From: Candidatus Melainabacteria bacterium | Lineage (GTDB): Bacteria > Cyanobacteriota > Vampirovibrionia > Obscuribacterales > Obscuribacteraceae | Length of the DNA: 64,000 bases | Direction: 5' to 3' | Assembly: GCA_003242885.1 (NCBI GenBank) | Contig: QKMZ01000017.1 | Location: forward strand, 50,026 to 114,025 | In this document: positions 8,750-17,378 of the stretch, in pieces | Position numbering within the stretch: the first letter of the stretch is position 1 | Layout of the letters: each line of letters begins with the position of its first letter | Program-made: the position numbers and the translations under genes | The notes under the pieces: model-generated | Told to the model about the DNA's origin: nothing | What the model saw: the letters and a program-made list of their open reading frames with translations, nothing else | The model's database searches: none

Positions 8750-9010
8750 ATGTACAAAATTGCAGACGCAAGAACAGCTGTAGCCGCGCTTCTTTGTGCT
8801 GCCAGCAATCCACATATTTCAGAAGCACAAGCAAAGGTACTTATTCAAGAAGCTGCTCAGAATGCCGTATTAGCATTCGGACTGTTCGCATGGCACGAAC
8901 TTATCCAGATTGCAATCGAGCAGCTTAACGACAAGAAATTGGCTCCTATTGTGACCATGGAACTTCGAGAGATGTTTCAAAATGCGGAAATAGACAATTC
9001 GATGTCATGA
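8750..9010 (+). CDS. Small helical protein downstream of AbiEi-like gene
   Basis: 86 aa, Ala-rich and predicted all-helical (MYKIADARTAVAALLCAASNPHISEAQAKVLIQEAAQNAVLAFG). It starts 11 bp after the AbiEi-like stop, so it is probably translated from the same mRNA. No toxin motif is visible. It could be a small partner protein. Confidence 0.5.
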   Translation: MYKIADARTAVAALLCAASNPHISEAQAKVLIQEAAQNAVLAFGLFAWHELIQIAIEQLNDKKLAPIVTMELREMFQNAEIDNSMS

Positions 9011-9024
9011 CTCGAAACTGCTGT

Positions 9025-10356
9025 TTATTCTTCCTTGATTTTGTATTTCTTGAATTTGCACGAATCGGTGAATCCATATGTTTCTCCGGTCTTTTCGTCG
9101 ACCAATATGTCTCTATCTGAATTCTGACTTCCGTAATATTTCAAATTATGCTCGACTGCGCCTTTTCCAAAAGCAGTCTGCAGAGCTTCTCTTGCATCGG
9201 ATGGTAGTCCAAAATATTGAATTGCTGCCATGTCATCAAAAGACGCTGCATTTCTTAAGTCAAGGTCACACCAGTCACAAACCCTAAAAGGAGGAAAAGT
9301 GAGCACTTTCAATGTCTTTAGCTGATATCTGAGATTAGCAAGAATTCGCAAGCTGGAAGTTTTGTAAGGCACTTTCACTACAGCAAATGTTGATTGAGAG
9401 CCAAGCATTATGGGCTGCGCTTTAGCCGGGTAGAAGGTCCAGGATACATCGCCAAATCTGGTGCCAACTCCTACGACATGAGGCAATTTGTATGCATACG
9501 AGTCTTCGATCGCTCTTGAATACTCACCTTTACCACCAGATGCTCCCATCCATTCAGGTTGTGCAGTCAACGTGACAGTGGTTGTGTCTTTCCTGTCTAT
9601 TGGAAGAATGGCATTTTCAGGATAGATTGAAAGAATTTCTGCACTTTCAGAAATTTTCAATTCTTTAAGGGCTTTGCGTTTATCGTCTGTAGTCGTCTCC
9701 GATTCTCCATCTGAAGTGGCACCATCAGGAGGGTCGACTTGAGCTAGTTCTGGTTGCTGACAGGCAATTTTTGCTTCAAAACGAGCAAAGCTATATTTCA
9801 AAGGAATTGTTGTTGCCTTTACCGCCGGAATATTAAAGTGCATCAAGACGAGGTAATAGGAGTAGTGCGGATCAATTTTAGGAATTGCATTTGGATCTCT
9901 ATCGTGGCCAAGACTTGCAACTGAGCAGTTACCAAGGAATTTCCTGTTATCTATCGTGTATATCCACAACTTGTGGCGAAATGGCACATTTTGCCAGTGT
10001 TTTCCGGCCTTTTCGGTAGTTATATCCAATCGCTTCTTAAACTGGGCTGCGTACGAATTCAGTTCTTCCAATTCGCTCTCTTGGTAGTAATCAAATTCCG
10101 TTTTTGCTGCAGAATCTGCGGATTTTGAAGCCGTTTCTTTATTCTTTTTTGCATCTTCTTTTGCTTGTAACTTTGTCCACAACCCAATTGATTTGTTAGA
10201 AGAGACAGATTTATCGTTCAATCTAAATTGACTTTGTGCTGCAAACGCGGAATGCGTACTGCCTAAAAAACTAAAAATCAAAAGGCTAGCAGCTACAACT
10301 TTGACAACTTCACCACTCTTTTTAAACTCGGAGGCGCAAAAACGAGAGGGATTCAT
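9025..10356 (-). CDS. Exported protein of unknown function
   Basis: 443 aa. A hydrophobic stretch (VVKVVAASLLIFSFLGSTHSAFAAQS, about residues 18-42) ending in AFA-AQ is a signal peptide after a long n-region, so the mature protein should be periplasmic or secreted. A Lys/Ala/Glu-rich stretch (about 65-90) is followed by a beta-rich body with scattered Cys pairs (CDWCDLDL near 365). No enzymatic motif is recognised. The C-terminus is charged. It is convergent with the 8750 gene, 14 bp apart. Confidence 0.6.
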   Translation of the reverse strand: MNPSRFCASEFKKSGEVVKVVAASLLIFSFLGSTHSAFAAQSQFRLNDKSVSSNKSIGLWTKLQAKEDAKKNKETASKSADSAAKTEFDYYQESELEELNSYAAQFKKRLDITTEKAGKHWQNVPFRHKLWIYTIDNRKFLGNCSVASLGHDRDPNAIPKIDPHYSYYLVLMHFNIPAVKATTIPLKYSFARFEAKIACQQPELAQVDPPDGATSDGESETTTDDKRKALKELKISESAEILSIYPENAILPIDRKDTTTVTLTAQPEWMGASGGKGEYSRAIEDSYAYKLPHVVGVGTRFGDVSWTFYPAKAQPIMLGSQSTFAVVKVPYKTSSLRILANLRYQLKTLKVLTFPPFRVCDWCDLDLRNAASFDDMAAIQYFGLPSDAREALQTAFGKGAVEHNLKYYGSQNSDRDILVDEKTGETYGFTDSCKFKKYKIKEE

Positions 10357-10460
10357 TAATTGAACTCCATGGAAACTATATTGGGACGCCTCAAAAATGA
10401 TAGTTCATACGAGACGAAAATAGTCTTCCCGGAGTTCTAAATCCGGAATGGATCTCAAAA

Positions 10461-11693
10461 CTAAACGACTTGTCCGCTCTGCAAAATAGTATTCAAAGTC
10501 CCGGTCAAGTTATAGTTCGAACCCGCTCCACCGTCAGGTCCCGAGCCGGAAATAATGCTGTCTCCTACTCCGATATGCAAGTGCGAACCCTTGCCTGCAG
10601 CATTACCTGTTTGACCCACTCGACCAACAACATCTCCAGCTGTGATTTGATCTCCGGGCTTGAGCGGAGTTCCGTCCTCTCTTCCAGCCAACGTCTGCAT
10701 GTGCGCATAGTAAGCGGTTTTTCCATCTGCTTGCTTTATCGTGATGGTATTGCCGCCTAGACCGCCCGAGTCCACACTCACCACTTCGCCATCAAAGAGA
10801 GATCGAATCGGTGTACCTTCCGGAGCAAATATGTCGGCGGCACCATCAGAACTTCCATGATGCAATCCGATACTGCTATCCGAAAAACCGTCTACAGGGA
10901 AAACCCGTCCATCAGCAGTAATCGCAGGCGACAATCCATCTACAGCCGTGGGCGCAGCACCACCAGCTCCTCCTGCGGAGCCTGTGTCATAGCTGCCTGA
11001 ATCACCGTCAGAGGCGCCTGAGAAAGAGTTACCACCACTTGAACCGGCGCCTGAATATCCTCCACTATCACCTGCAGAACCAGCCATGCTAGATGCATTA
11101 CCGGAAGGACCGGAGTAGGCAGCCGAAGATACCTGGCGGGCATGAGAATCACCAGCAACAGCATTGAAATCTGGTATTGGTCTACCTTCAGCCATAGCCC
11201 GCGAACACTCTTGCAGCCACCTCATCACTTCATCGAAAGAACGGGGAAATTGCTGCATAGATGGATGCGATGCGCGAAAAATGTCCAAGACATTCTGTAT
11301 TACAGCCTTCTGCACATCATCTGCCTGCTGAGCGTTCTGTATTTCTATGTTTATTGGATCGCCCGGCTTGGCTTTGCTATTCGGGTTTTTAGAAAGCTTT
11401 CCTCCTGTGCCGACAAAGTAGTCCGGCTCTTTCCCCATGCGCTTGTTCATTTCAGCTGTGGAGAATTCCACATTAGAAGCGTTCTTCAAAACATTTTCCA
11501 TCTCAGGCGAAAGCGCATCAGACATGGTTTTTCCACTTTTGAAAATATCAGGAAATGATAATTGACTTGGTTCTGCCGACTGAATTCTTTCAGTTGAAAA
11601 TGGAAGTTGCCAGGCTTCACTGGCTAAATTTGCTGCCGCCGGATTCATGCCAAAAGGCAGTGTCGGCATAAAATTTCCATCAAATGGTGGCAA
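10461..11693 (-). CDS. M23-family (LytM/lysostaphin-type) peptidoglycan endopeptidase with Gly/Ser linker
   Basis: 410 aa. The C-terminal 140 residues hold the zinc-binding signature of M23 metallopeptidases: HHGSSDGAADIFAPEGTPI (HxxxD-type), YAHM, and GKGSHLHIGVG (HxH). These enzymes cut peptide crosslinks in peptidoglycan. Residues about 180-250 are a Gly/Ser/Ala repeat linker. The N-terminal 150 residues are helical and polar with no signal peptide, so export would need another route (a type IV or other specialised system). Some M23 domains of this layout are effector lysins. It stands alone in its transcription unit. Confidence 0.85.
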   Translation of the reverse strand: MPPFDGNFMPTLPFGMNPAAANLASEAWQLPFSTERIQSAEPSQLSFPDIFKSGKTMSDALSPEMENVLKNASNVEFSTAEMNKRMGKEPDYFVGTGGKLSKNPNSKAKPGDPINIEIQNAQQADDVQKAVIQNVLDIFRASHPSMQQFPRSFDEVMRWLQECSRAMAEGRPIPDFNAVAGDSHARQVSSAAYSGPSGNASSMAGSAGDSGGYSGAGSSGGNSFSGASDGDSGSYDTGSAGGAGGAAPTAVDGLSPAITADGRVFPVDGFSDSSIGLHHGSSDGAADIFAPEGTPIRSLFDGEVVSVDSGGLGGNTITIKQADGKTAYYAHMQTLAGREDGTPLKPGDQITAGDVVGRVGQTGNAAGKGSHLHIGVGDSIISGSGPDGGAGSNYNLTGTLNTILQSGQVV

Positions 11694-11845
11694 GGATTAT
11701 CTTTCCTCTACAAATAGGTCACGAAGTCAAAAGCATAGAATTGATGAGCGGACAGTTTTGGAAATAATTTGTGAATTTTCTGTATACAACCAAAAACAAG
11801 TTACACAAATGTAAAACCTAGAGCACCGGGAAAAGACAAATCTAT

Positions 11846-12238
11846 TCAGACATCGAGGGCGGCCATTCTTATTATTTCCTCTCTAATCCTGCAATCATCC
11901 TCGTCAAGCAAATCAGTTTCAATAAAGCCGTTGACTCTGTAAGCTTCTTTCAAAGACAAAATACTTTGTTCAAGAATTTGTGAGATGCTGGATGGTTGAG
12001 TACGAATAAAAAGCACAGGAATCAATTCATATCGAGATCTCGACCTAATTTCTCTAAGCAAATCGACTGCACGCGAATCATCGAAATGAACACCTATAAT
12101 GATCAAATCAAAGCTCATCGGTGAATCTAATAACCGCAAAGCATCATCAAGGGTAGATGAAGAACGAAAGTCAAAATCCGCAAGTACGGCATATAGCCTG
12201 CGCAATCCTTCTACGTCACTGGCCAAGAAAAGTTTCAA
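11846..12238 (-). CDS. Degenerate response-regulator receiver domain, stand-alone
   Basis: 130 aa with the size and strand pattern of a CheY-like receiver: MKLFLASDVEGLRRLYAVL, then SFDLIIIGVHFDDSRAVDLLREIR, then LIPVLFIRTQ. The phosphorylatable Asp at the end of strand beta3 is replaced by Gly (IIIGV), and the acidic pair after strand beta1 is reduced. It is therefore probably a pseudo-receiver that signals by protein contact. No histidine kinase lies nearby. Confidence 0.6.
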   Translation of the reverse strand: MKLFLASDVEGLRRLYAVLADFDFRSSSTLDDALRLLDSPMSFDLIIIGVHFDDSRAVDLLREIRSRSRYELIPVLFIRTQPSSISQILEQSILSLKEAYRVNGFIETDLLDEDDCRIREEIIRMAALDV

Positions 12239-12316
12239 ATCGGATTCCCTCTAACACCTTTGTAGCAAGAGTTTCCGAATGTGGCTAGATGCACATTCAA
12301 GGAGAGTCAATCAGAA

Positions 12317-12526
12317 ATGAGAAATTCAGCTCAAAGAAAATCGCCAAATGAATTCATATGCGTAGATTACGTTCAAGGCAGGTGGCGCGTTTCCATAGGC
12401 GAACACGTTTTTATGGAGACTGTCGAAAGCAAAGTAGTCTTTCAATTTGCAGGTAAATTAGCGAAGAAAGAAGGGCTTGGAGTAGCGTTCTATCTGCAAG
12501 AGCTCGAAGACGAGGCCTCCAACTGA
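12317..12526 (+). CDS. Small conserved-looking protein, unknown
   Basis: 69 aa from the ATG at 12317 (MRNSAQRKSPNEFICVDYVQGRWRVSIGEHVFMETVESK); AAGGAG lies 13 bp upstream. The track's earlier GTG lacks a ribosome site. The composition suggests a small alpha/beta fold (WRV..GEHVF, then KVVFQFAGKLAKKEG), similar in style to short DUF2188-like proteins, but I cannot assign a family. Confidence 0.5.
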   Translation: MRNSAQRKSPNEFICVDYVQGRWRVSIGEHVFMETVESKVVFQFAGKLAKKEGLGVAFYLQELEDEASN

Positions 12527-12625
12527 GCAAAATCTATTTTCTTCCTTTTGACATTCGTACTTAAACATTTGACTCGCAAAGACAAAACTATTCCACAACT
12601 TCGTGTAAAAGCGTAGGCTGTGATT

Positions 12626-13009
12626 ATGCCTGCCAAGCCAAAGAACCGTTTAAAAAAAACACAAGCGTGCTGCACTATCCACGCTACTTTGTCTGCGCAA
12701 GAACCGATAACTTCAGATCAGGCGGCAAAGTTGGAAGATCTTTTCAAGGTACTCGCTAACGATACACGACTCAAACTTTTGCATAATCTAGCCCGGGTTG
12801 AAGAAATGTGTGTTTGTGAACTGGCGGCAGCTGTTGAAATGACGCCGCAAGCTATATCAAACCAGGTGCACAGACTGTCAGATCGTGGCGTTGTATCTAC
12901 CAGGCGTGGAGGCAACATGATCTACTACCGCATAATTGACCAATGTGTCGTCGCGCTTCTGCAGAAAGCTCTTTGCTTACTTGATGACAAGGAAATACAT
13001 AGAGAATAG
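12626..13009 (+). CDS. ArsR/SmtB-family metal-sensing repressor (CadC/CmtR-like)
   Basis: About 127 aa from ATG 12626 (a GTG two codons earlier is possible). Winged-helix core: LFKVLANDTRLKLLHNLARVEEMCVCELAAAVEMTPQAISNQVHRLSDRGVV. The ELCVCDLA-type box in helix alpha3 (here EMCVCELA) is the metal site of CadC/ArsR/CmtR repressors, and the N-terminal CC pair (TQACCTIH) adds thiols as in the CadC N-terminal site that binds Cd, Pb or Zn. It lies upstream of the arsenic genes but 100 bp away with its own start, so it may control a metal exporter such as the CDF. Confidence 0.88.
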   Translation: MPAKPKNRLKKTQACCTIHATLSAQEPITSDQAAKLEDLFKVLANDTRLKLLHNLARVEEMCVCELAAAVEMTPQAISNQVHRLSDRGVVSTRRGGNMIYYRIIDQCVVALLQKALCLLDDKEIHRE

Positions 13010-13112
13010 AGACATTTTCAATTGCGTTCCGTGCGAAATACAAACAAGGATTTCGACTCTCCTATGAATCAATCATTTGACTTCCAAGCAATTCTTCGAT
13101 AATATTGGAAAT

Positions 13113-13412
13113 ATGAAAACAACTGATGCAGTAAAAGGATTGGGCGCCCTTGCTCAAGAAACGCGCCTGGACATTTTTAAGCTGCTTGTGCGAAAGGGCT
13201 CAAGCGGAATGGCTGCCGGTCAGCTGAGCGAACATTTTGAGATGCCCGCTGCAACTATGTCCTTCCACCTAAAAGAACTGAGCAACGCGGGATTGATAGT
13301 TTCTCGCCGCGAAAGTCGGTCAATTATTTATTCGGCAAATTATGCACACATGCAGACTCTCATTAACTTCTTGCTTGAGAATTGCTGTGTAGACAATGGA
13401 GGAAAGTGCTAA
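13113..13412 (+). CDS. arsR: ArsR-family arsenic-responsive repressor
   Basis: 99 aa from ATG 13113 (GGAA 5 bp upstream). Core: ALAQETRLDIFKLLVRKGSSGMAAGQLSEHFEMPAATMSFHLKELSNAGLIVSRRESRSIIYSANY. The C-terminal ENCC and terminal Cys are the As(III) ligands of the ArsR subtype found with arsC/arsI, which lacks a CVC box in helix alpha3. Its TAA overlaps the ATG of the next gene by one base, so it is translationally coupled to arsI and arsC. Expected role: repressor of this operon, released by As(III). Confidence 0.9.
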   Translation: MKTTDAVKGLGALAQETRLDIFKLLVRKGSSGMAAGQLSEHFEMPAATMSFHLKELSNAGLIVSRRESRSIIYSANYAHMQTLINFLLENCCVDNGGKC

Positions 13413-13882
13413 TGAAGAGGCTTCACGTACATGTCGCAGTTGCAGACATTGAACATTCAACAAAATTCTATTCCGGCCTGTTTGGCTCAGAGCCTACAGT
13501 TCGAAAGGATGACTATGCTAAATGGATGTTGGAAGATCCGCGTGTAAACTTCGCGATTTCCGCTAGAGGACGGGAGCCCGGACTCGACCACCTCGGTATT
13601 CAAGCTGAAAACGAGTCGGAGTTAAAAGACGTTTCGAGCCGGTTGAAGGCCGCAAACTTGAATGTGATCGATGAAGGAAAAACTACCTGCTGCTATGCGG
13701 AATCGGATAAGGCCTGGGTTGTTGATCCGCAAGGTATTGCCTGGGAGACCTTCCTCACCTCAGGCGCATCGACCGTATACGGTGACGATAACGATGTAAG
13801 CACGGCTATACCAATGCACAAGCTAACTGCTTGCTGCGCTCCGGAAGTAGAAGCTATTCAAGTGGAGCTCAAACGCAAATGA
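13412..13882 (+). CDS. arsI: ArsI/CadI-family VOC metalloprotein (organoarsenical C-As lyase or cadmium-induced protein)
   Basis: 156 aa from ATG 13412. One VOC/glyoxalase fold: LHVHVAVADIEHSTKFYSGLFGSEPTVRKDDYAKWMLEDPRVNFAI, then LDHLGIQAE, and TTCCYAESDKAWVVDPQGIAWETF. The CC pair plus His and Glu are the ArsI residues that bind trivalent methylarsenite and Fe(II), and a second CC is near the C-terminus (TACCAPE). ArsI cleaves the C-As bond of MAs(III). CadI proteins share this sequence, so substrate is uncertain. It overlaps arsC by 4 bp (ATGA). Confidence 0.88.
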   Translation: MKRLHVHVAVADIEHSTKFYSGLFGSEPTVRKDDYAKWMLEDPRVNFAISARGREPGLDHLGIQAENESELKDVSSRLKAANLNVIDEGKTTCCYAESDKAWVVDPQGIAWETFLTSGASTVYGDDNDVSTAIPMHKLTACCAPEVEAIQVELKRK

Positions 13883-14301
13883 AGGTGATATTTGCTTGTG
13901 TCCACAATGCTGGGCGCTCTCAGATGGCAGCTGCTTTCTTCAATCAATTCGCTAACTCTGAAAAGGCAGTCGCCGTCTCAGCCGGAACACATCCGGCTGA
14001 TGCGGTTCATGATTGCGTGCGGCACGCTATGCAACGCGCCGGCGTTGATTTGTCTGATGCAAAACCGCAATTACTCACAGACGATTTGGCAGAATCTGCG
14101 GACCTACTGGTCACAATGGGCTGTGGGCAGTCGTGCCCGGTTGTTCCTGGTCTTCGCCGGGAAGATTGGCCGTTGCCGGATCCGAAGGGCAAATCTGACG
14201 ACGAAGTTTGCTTGATTCGCGATGAAATTAAGACAAGAGTCGTTAGGCTTTTGAATCACTTAAACGCTCTAGAATGCTGCGACCTAGAGGTTGAGTATTA
14301 G
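13879..14301 (+). CDS. arsC: Arsenate reductase, low-molecular-weight phosphatase fold
   Basis: 140 aa from ATG 13879. The N-terminal P-loop FACVHNAGRSQMA is the CX5R motif of thioredoxin-coupled ArsC, with the catalytic Cys at residue 7. VTMGCGQSCPVVPG carries the second Cys pair that takes part in the disulphide relay, and DWPLPDPKGKS holds the general-acid Asp. It reduces As(V) to As(III) in the cytosol. An As(III) efflux pump (ArsB/Acr3) is not seen in the window. Confidence 0.93.
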   Translation: MKVIFACVHNAGRSQMAAAFFNQFANSEKAVAVSAGTHPADAVHDCVRHAMQRAGVDLSDAKPQLLTDDLAESADLLVTMGCGQSCPVVPGLRREDWPLPDPKGKSDDEVCLIRDEIKTRVVRLLNHLNALECCDLEVEY

Positions 14302-14999
14302 TGATTACAGACGATGACAAGGCCTTTTTGAATTCATTTGAGCAGTGTTCCCTCGGGTCAAAATGCTGGAATCATGCAGCGCACATAAGAATGGCTTGGC
14401 TGGTCTTGCAGCAAGAAAGTTCTTTCGAGTCTGCATTAGAGCGCATTAGACAAGGCATTAAACGTTTTAACGCGGTCAATAACAGTATTGGCTACCACGA
14501 AACGATAACCGTGGCTTTTGCACGTCTCATTGATGCCAGGCGAATCCCGAATCAGTCTTGGCAAACGTTCTTCGAGAAAAACAGTGATCTATTTGAAAAG
14601 AACTGTCTGGAAAAGTTCTACAGTCCGGAGCTTTTAAGCTCTGCTCGCGATATCTTTCTTGAACCAGATCGAAGTCCGTTGCCTCTGTCGGTTAATAAAA
14701 TGGTTTTGAGTGTAGAAGAAGCAGCAATTCTCTTCTGCAATATTCAAATACGACCACGCAACTCTGCCAGCATCAAGCAGTTAATCCCATTTGTTAAATC
14801 GAACGAAATTCAAGAAAACACTGTTTCAGTTACTTTCCCAAAAAATGTGAGAGAAGAGTTGCAATCATTCGTTGCTGCCGAGAGACTTTGCTGTTCATCG
14901 CTTGTCTGGGATATTTTAGACGAAGACAAAAATATCGTGCTGAAAGTTGCTGGAAATAAAGAACAAGCAGCTGTGGTATTCGCTTGGTTTGAGGAGTAA
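14301..14999 (+). CDS. Unknown protein of the arsenic operon, two-domain
   Basis: 232 aa, GTG start overlapping the arsC stop by one base. The N-terminal ~110 residues ([17 protein letters not shown]...[23 protein letters not shown]) match a helical domain I have seen in uncharacterised small proteins, with conserved His residues. The C-terminal ~80 residues resemble the short metal-operon domain with [11 protein letters not shown] (compare E-RCCPF in many ArsR-linked proteins). Both parts occur separately elsewhere to my knowledge, so this looks like a fusion. A role in thiol-metal handling is an inference from the CC motif and operon position. Confidence 0.65.
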   Translation: MITDDDKAFLNSFEQCSLGSKCWNHAAHIRMAWLVLQQESSFESALERIRQGIKRFNAVNNSIGYHETITVAFARLIDARRIPNQSWQTFFEKNSDLFEKNCLEKFYSPELLSSARDIFLEPDRSPLPLSVNKMVLSVEEAAILFCNIQIRPRNSASIKQLIPFVKSNEIQENTVSVTFPKNVREELQSFVAAERLCCSSLVWDILDEDKNIVLKVAGNKEQAAVVFAWFEE

Positions 15000-15001
15000 A
15001 G

Positions 15002-15331
15002 ATGGACATTGCAAAGTCAGCACTGGTTTTTGTCCTGGCAGGTCTTTGCGAAATAGGTGGCGGCTATTTGATGTGGTTATGGCTTCGAGCGGGCAAAAGC
15101 ATCTGGCTAGGAGTCATTGGAGCTGTAATTCTTGTACTCTACGGAGTAATTCCGACTCTTCAACCAGCAAATTTCGGAAGGGTATATGCAGCCTATGGTG
15201 GTGTTTTCATAGTAATGTCATTGATTTGGGGTTGGCAGATTGACAAAACTTTGCCAGACAAATTTGACTGTCTTGGTGCAATCATTGCTTTGATCGGAGT
15301 AGCAGTAATTTATTACGGGCCTCGCAATTGA
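15002..15331 (+). CDS. YnfA/UPF0060-family small membrane protein
   Basis: 109 aa, four membrane helices: [23 protein letters not shown], then [79 protein letters not shown] and RVYAAYGG are hallmark YnfA segments. This family belongs to the drug/metabolite superfamily and acts as a small exporter for cationic compounds in some bacteria. It starts 2 bp after the upstream stop, so it is the last gene of the ars-type operon. Confidence 0.92.
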   Translation: MDIAKSALVFVLAGLCEIGGGYLMWLWLRAGKSIWLGVIGAVILVLYGVIPTLQPANFGRVYAAYGGVFIVMSLIWGWQIDKTLPDKFDCLGAIIALIGVAVIYYGPRN

Positions 15332-15389
15332 ATAAGCATCTAGTTTGACTGGATGCAGTCAGTCGTATTCAGAATGATTTCCAGGTTTG

Positions 15390-17174
15390 CTAAGAATCTG
15401 GTCGAAACTGATTGTCCTTCGAAGATATAAGTGTCGCGATTCGATGGGCGACAACATTCATAAGAGCTTCAACAGTGACTTGAGCATCTTCGTCAGGAGC
15501 TGTTGCTTTCAAAGCTCGAAGCGAAACAAGCAAAGTCCGCAAGTCTTTGAAAGTCGAAGTAGACACCTGCAGTTCTTGCAGCCGTGCTAATTCAGACAGC
15601 CAATAGCGATCACACGTTTTGGACATATCCGCAAGAAGTAGATCACGTTTTCGCTTCTCCTTTTGATCACGCATTTTCAATTCAAAGACTATACGCCTGG
15701 CAGCCAAAAGGCCGGCCGGAACATCTTTTTTGTCAGAAGGAGTCAGGGGTGCGGTTTCTGAAGAACCACCCCCCTCCACACCGTTATATTCGTCCGTACA
15801 GATTGCAAAGAAGCCATCGGCCAAGTCTTCATATGCTTGGCGCCAGATGTCCTCATGTTTATAGAGGGTCTCACGAGAGCACTGGGCCGATTTTTGCAGA
15901 TCGACTGTTGTGAACTTCACACTGGCGCTCTTGAGCTTTTCTAGTGCGCTTTGAATGCGTTTGCGAGCATCAACTTTGCGGTTTGCATTTTCTCGGACCC
16001 AGGAAATCGGCTGTACCGGTGCATATTTTTTGGGTTCATCTTGGCGCCTGTGTGGTGGAATCCAATTGGCGGCGCGTTCAATTTGAGATACTGCATCGGC
16101 TTCGCCCTTATTGAGGTCTTTGCTGAAGCCGTTGTGACGAAGCTCGAGTATTTGTTTTATAGCCAGTTCCCTTTCGGTTTCATATCCATAACCAAGCGCC
16201 GGCAGCGCACAACTTGGGTCGCCGTAGAAGAGATAGTGAGAAAGGCAGTGAATCGCATCGGCTCGTTGAGAAGGTCCGCTCAAACCAGTTGCATGATAGG
16301 TGCGTCCACGAAACCAGTCGTCGGCACGTATGCCCGGAGGCATAACCGAAAAAATCGCGGCAACATCTTCTGTATGTTGTCCGGCGATTTTGACTTTGCG
16401 ATCCGGCATTGCAATTACATTGCCAGGCGTTCTCGGCTGTGCTCTCAGTGCCGTAACTTTGTCCAATTTTTCTGCACAGAGAGTTGCATGCTTTTGAAGT
16501 TCTTCGAATTGAGCCCGCGTATTCGAGCAACTATTAGCCGCGTCCAGAAAATAATCAAGAGCTTTAGTTGGACTGAGTTCCCATCTTTCTATATCAGACT
16601 CCAAATTCCTGTCATTGAGAAAAGCGAAGCCGGATTGAAGCGGAAGACGCAGACCCATGCCGGCAGATGCATGTGAAACATTAGGAAAAATCTCCAACTC
16701 GCCCGATTTTATACGAAATCCCGTATAAGTCAGAAGATTGACCAGCGCTCGTTTTAAATGCAGGGAGTTGACGAGTTCGTCGAAAAATATATATAAATGC
16801 CATCCACTGCTTGTACTCGAACGAAAAGGCACAACTTGCGTGATACCGGCATCACGCAGGACTCTCTTCAACTTATTGAATGACCGAAGGTTGTGATATG
16901 GACTTTCCGCATCAATATCTAAGACAGCAAATCGAGTTTGTTTGCCGAAGCGAAAACCAAGCAGATACTTCGGATGAACTCCAGCTACAGCCTTGAGTAT
17001 TTCAGTGTCTGTGAGCCGCCAGTCTTCATTTGCTGAAAGCCAGGAGTCCGAGTCGTGCGGACGATATATATATTGGTATCGATGATGGTGAAACAGTTGG
17101 AGAAATTCAGAAACAGTGTCATCCCAACTTTCTGGAAAGATTACTGCGCGCTGAAATCTTGCGGGCCGCTGCAC
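15390..17174 (-). CDS. Archaeo-eukaryotic-type primase, replication protein of module A
   Basis: 594 aa, GTG start. The N-terminal 210 residues carry the AEP catalytic set: FAVLDIDAESPYHN (metal-binding DxD), STSSGWHLYIFFDE (sxH) and GELEIFPN followed by LRLPLQSGFAFLND. This resembles the primase domain of TOTE-type conflict systems and of plasmid primases. The middle has two conserved segments (ADAIHCLSHYLFYGDPS and GFSKDLNKGEADAV) also present in the module B protein. Near 430-470 SAQCSRETLYKHEDIW is an HTH. Primer synthesis for plasmid replication is the likely role. The paralogue is at 50404, and a degenerate copy is at 17746. Confidence 0.82.
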   Translation of the reverse strand: MQRPARFQRAVIFPESWDDTVSEFLQLFHHHRYQYIYRPHDSDSWLSANEDWRLTDTEILKAVAGVHPKYLLGFRFGKQTRFAVLDIDAESPYHNLRSFNKLKRVLRDAGITQVVPFRSSTSSGWHLYIFFDELVNSLHLKRALVNLLTYTGFRIKSGELEIFPNVSHASAGMGLRLPLQSGFAFLNDRNLESDIERWELSPTKALDYFLDAANSCSNTRAQFEELQKHATLCAEKLDKVTALRAQPRTPGNVIAMPDRKVKIAGQHTEDVAAIFSVMPPGIRADDWFRGRTYHATGLSGPSQRADAIHCLSHYLFYGDPSCALPALGYGYETERELAIKQILELRHNGFSKDLNKGEADAVSQIERAANWIPPHRRQDEPKKYAPVQPISWVRENANRKVDARKRIQSALEKLKSASVKFTTVDLQKSAQCSRETLYKHEDIWRQAYEDLADGFFAICTDEYNGVEGGGSSETAPLTPSDKKDVPAGLLAARRIVFELKMRDQKEKRKRDLLLADMSKTCDRYWLSELARLQELQVSTSTFKDLRTLLVSLRALKATAPDEDAQVTVEALMNVVAHRIATLISSKDNQFRPDS

Positions 17175-17236
17175 CTGAGGTGAGCCCGCTGCTGATATGC
17201 CGGACGTAGTCTACTCTCTTTCTAATTTTCGACGAG

Positions 17237-17265
17237 TTGACCTATCCGGATCCGTGCTTTAACAT
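17237..17265 (+). promoter_or_regulatory. Rightward sigma70-like promoter antisense to the primase leader
   Basis: TTGACC and TAACAT separated by exactly 17 bp, about 65-90 bp upstream of the primase start and pointing away from it. Module B has the matching TTGACT-17-TATCCT in the same place. Confidence 0.55.
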
Positions 17266-17271
17266 ATTCAT

Positions 17272-17370
17272 CAAAGGGGACTTGCCAGAACCTTTTGAAT
17301 GAAAATTAGGTGGATCCGTAAGGGTCTTAATAGAAGAGACAGCACCGCCAAGTGTCGTCTCTTTTGTTTT
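17272..17370 (+). ncRNA. Candidate ~100-nt antisense/copy-control RNA of module A
   Basis: From the expected start about 7 bp after the promoter, the transcript would run to the stem AGAGACAGCAC / GTGTCGTCTCT (17335-17362) and a TTTTGTTTT tail, a good rho-independent terminator. No ORF with a ribosome site is inside. It would be complementary to the upstream part of the primase mRNA if that mRNA starts to its right. Module B shows the same layout. Confidence 0.5.
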
Positions 17371-17378
17371 GAGAGCAA

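Noticed and set aside
15951-16676. Plus-strand ORF of 241 aa
   Set aside because: Antisense shadow of the primase gene with atypical composition.
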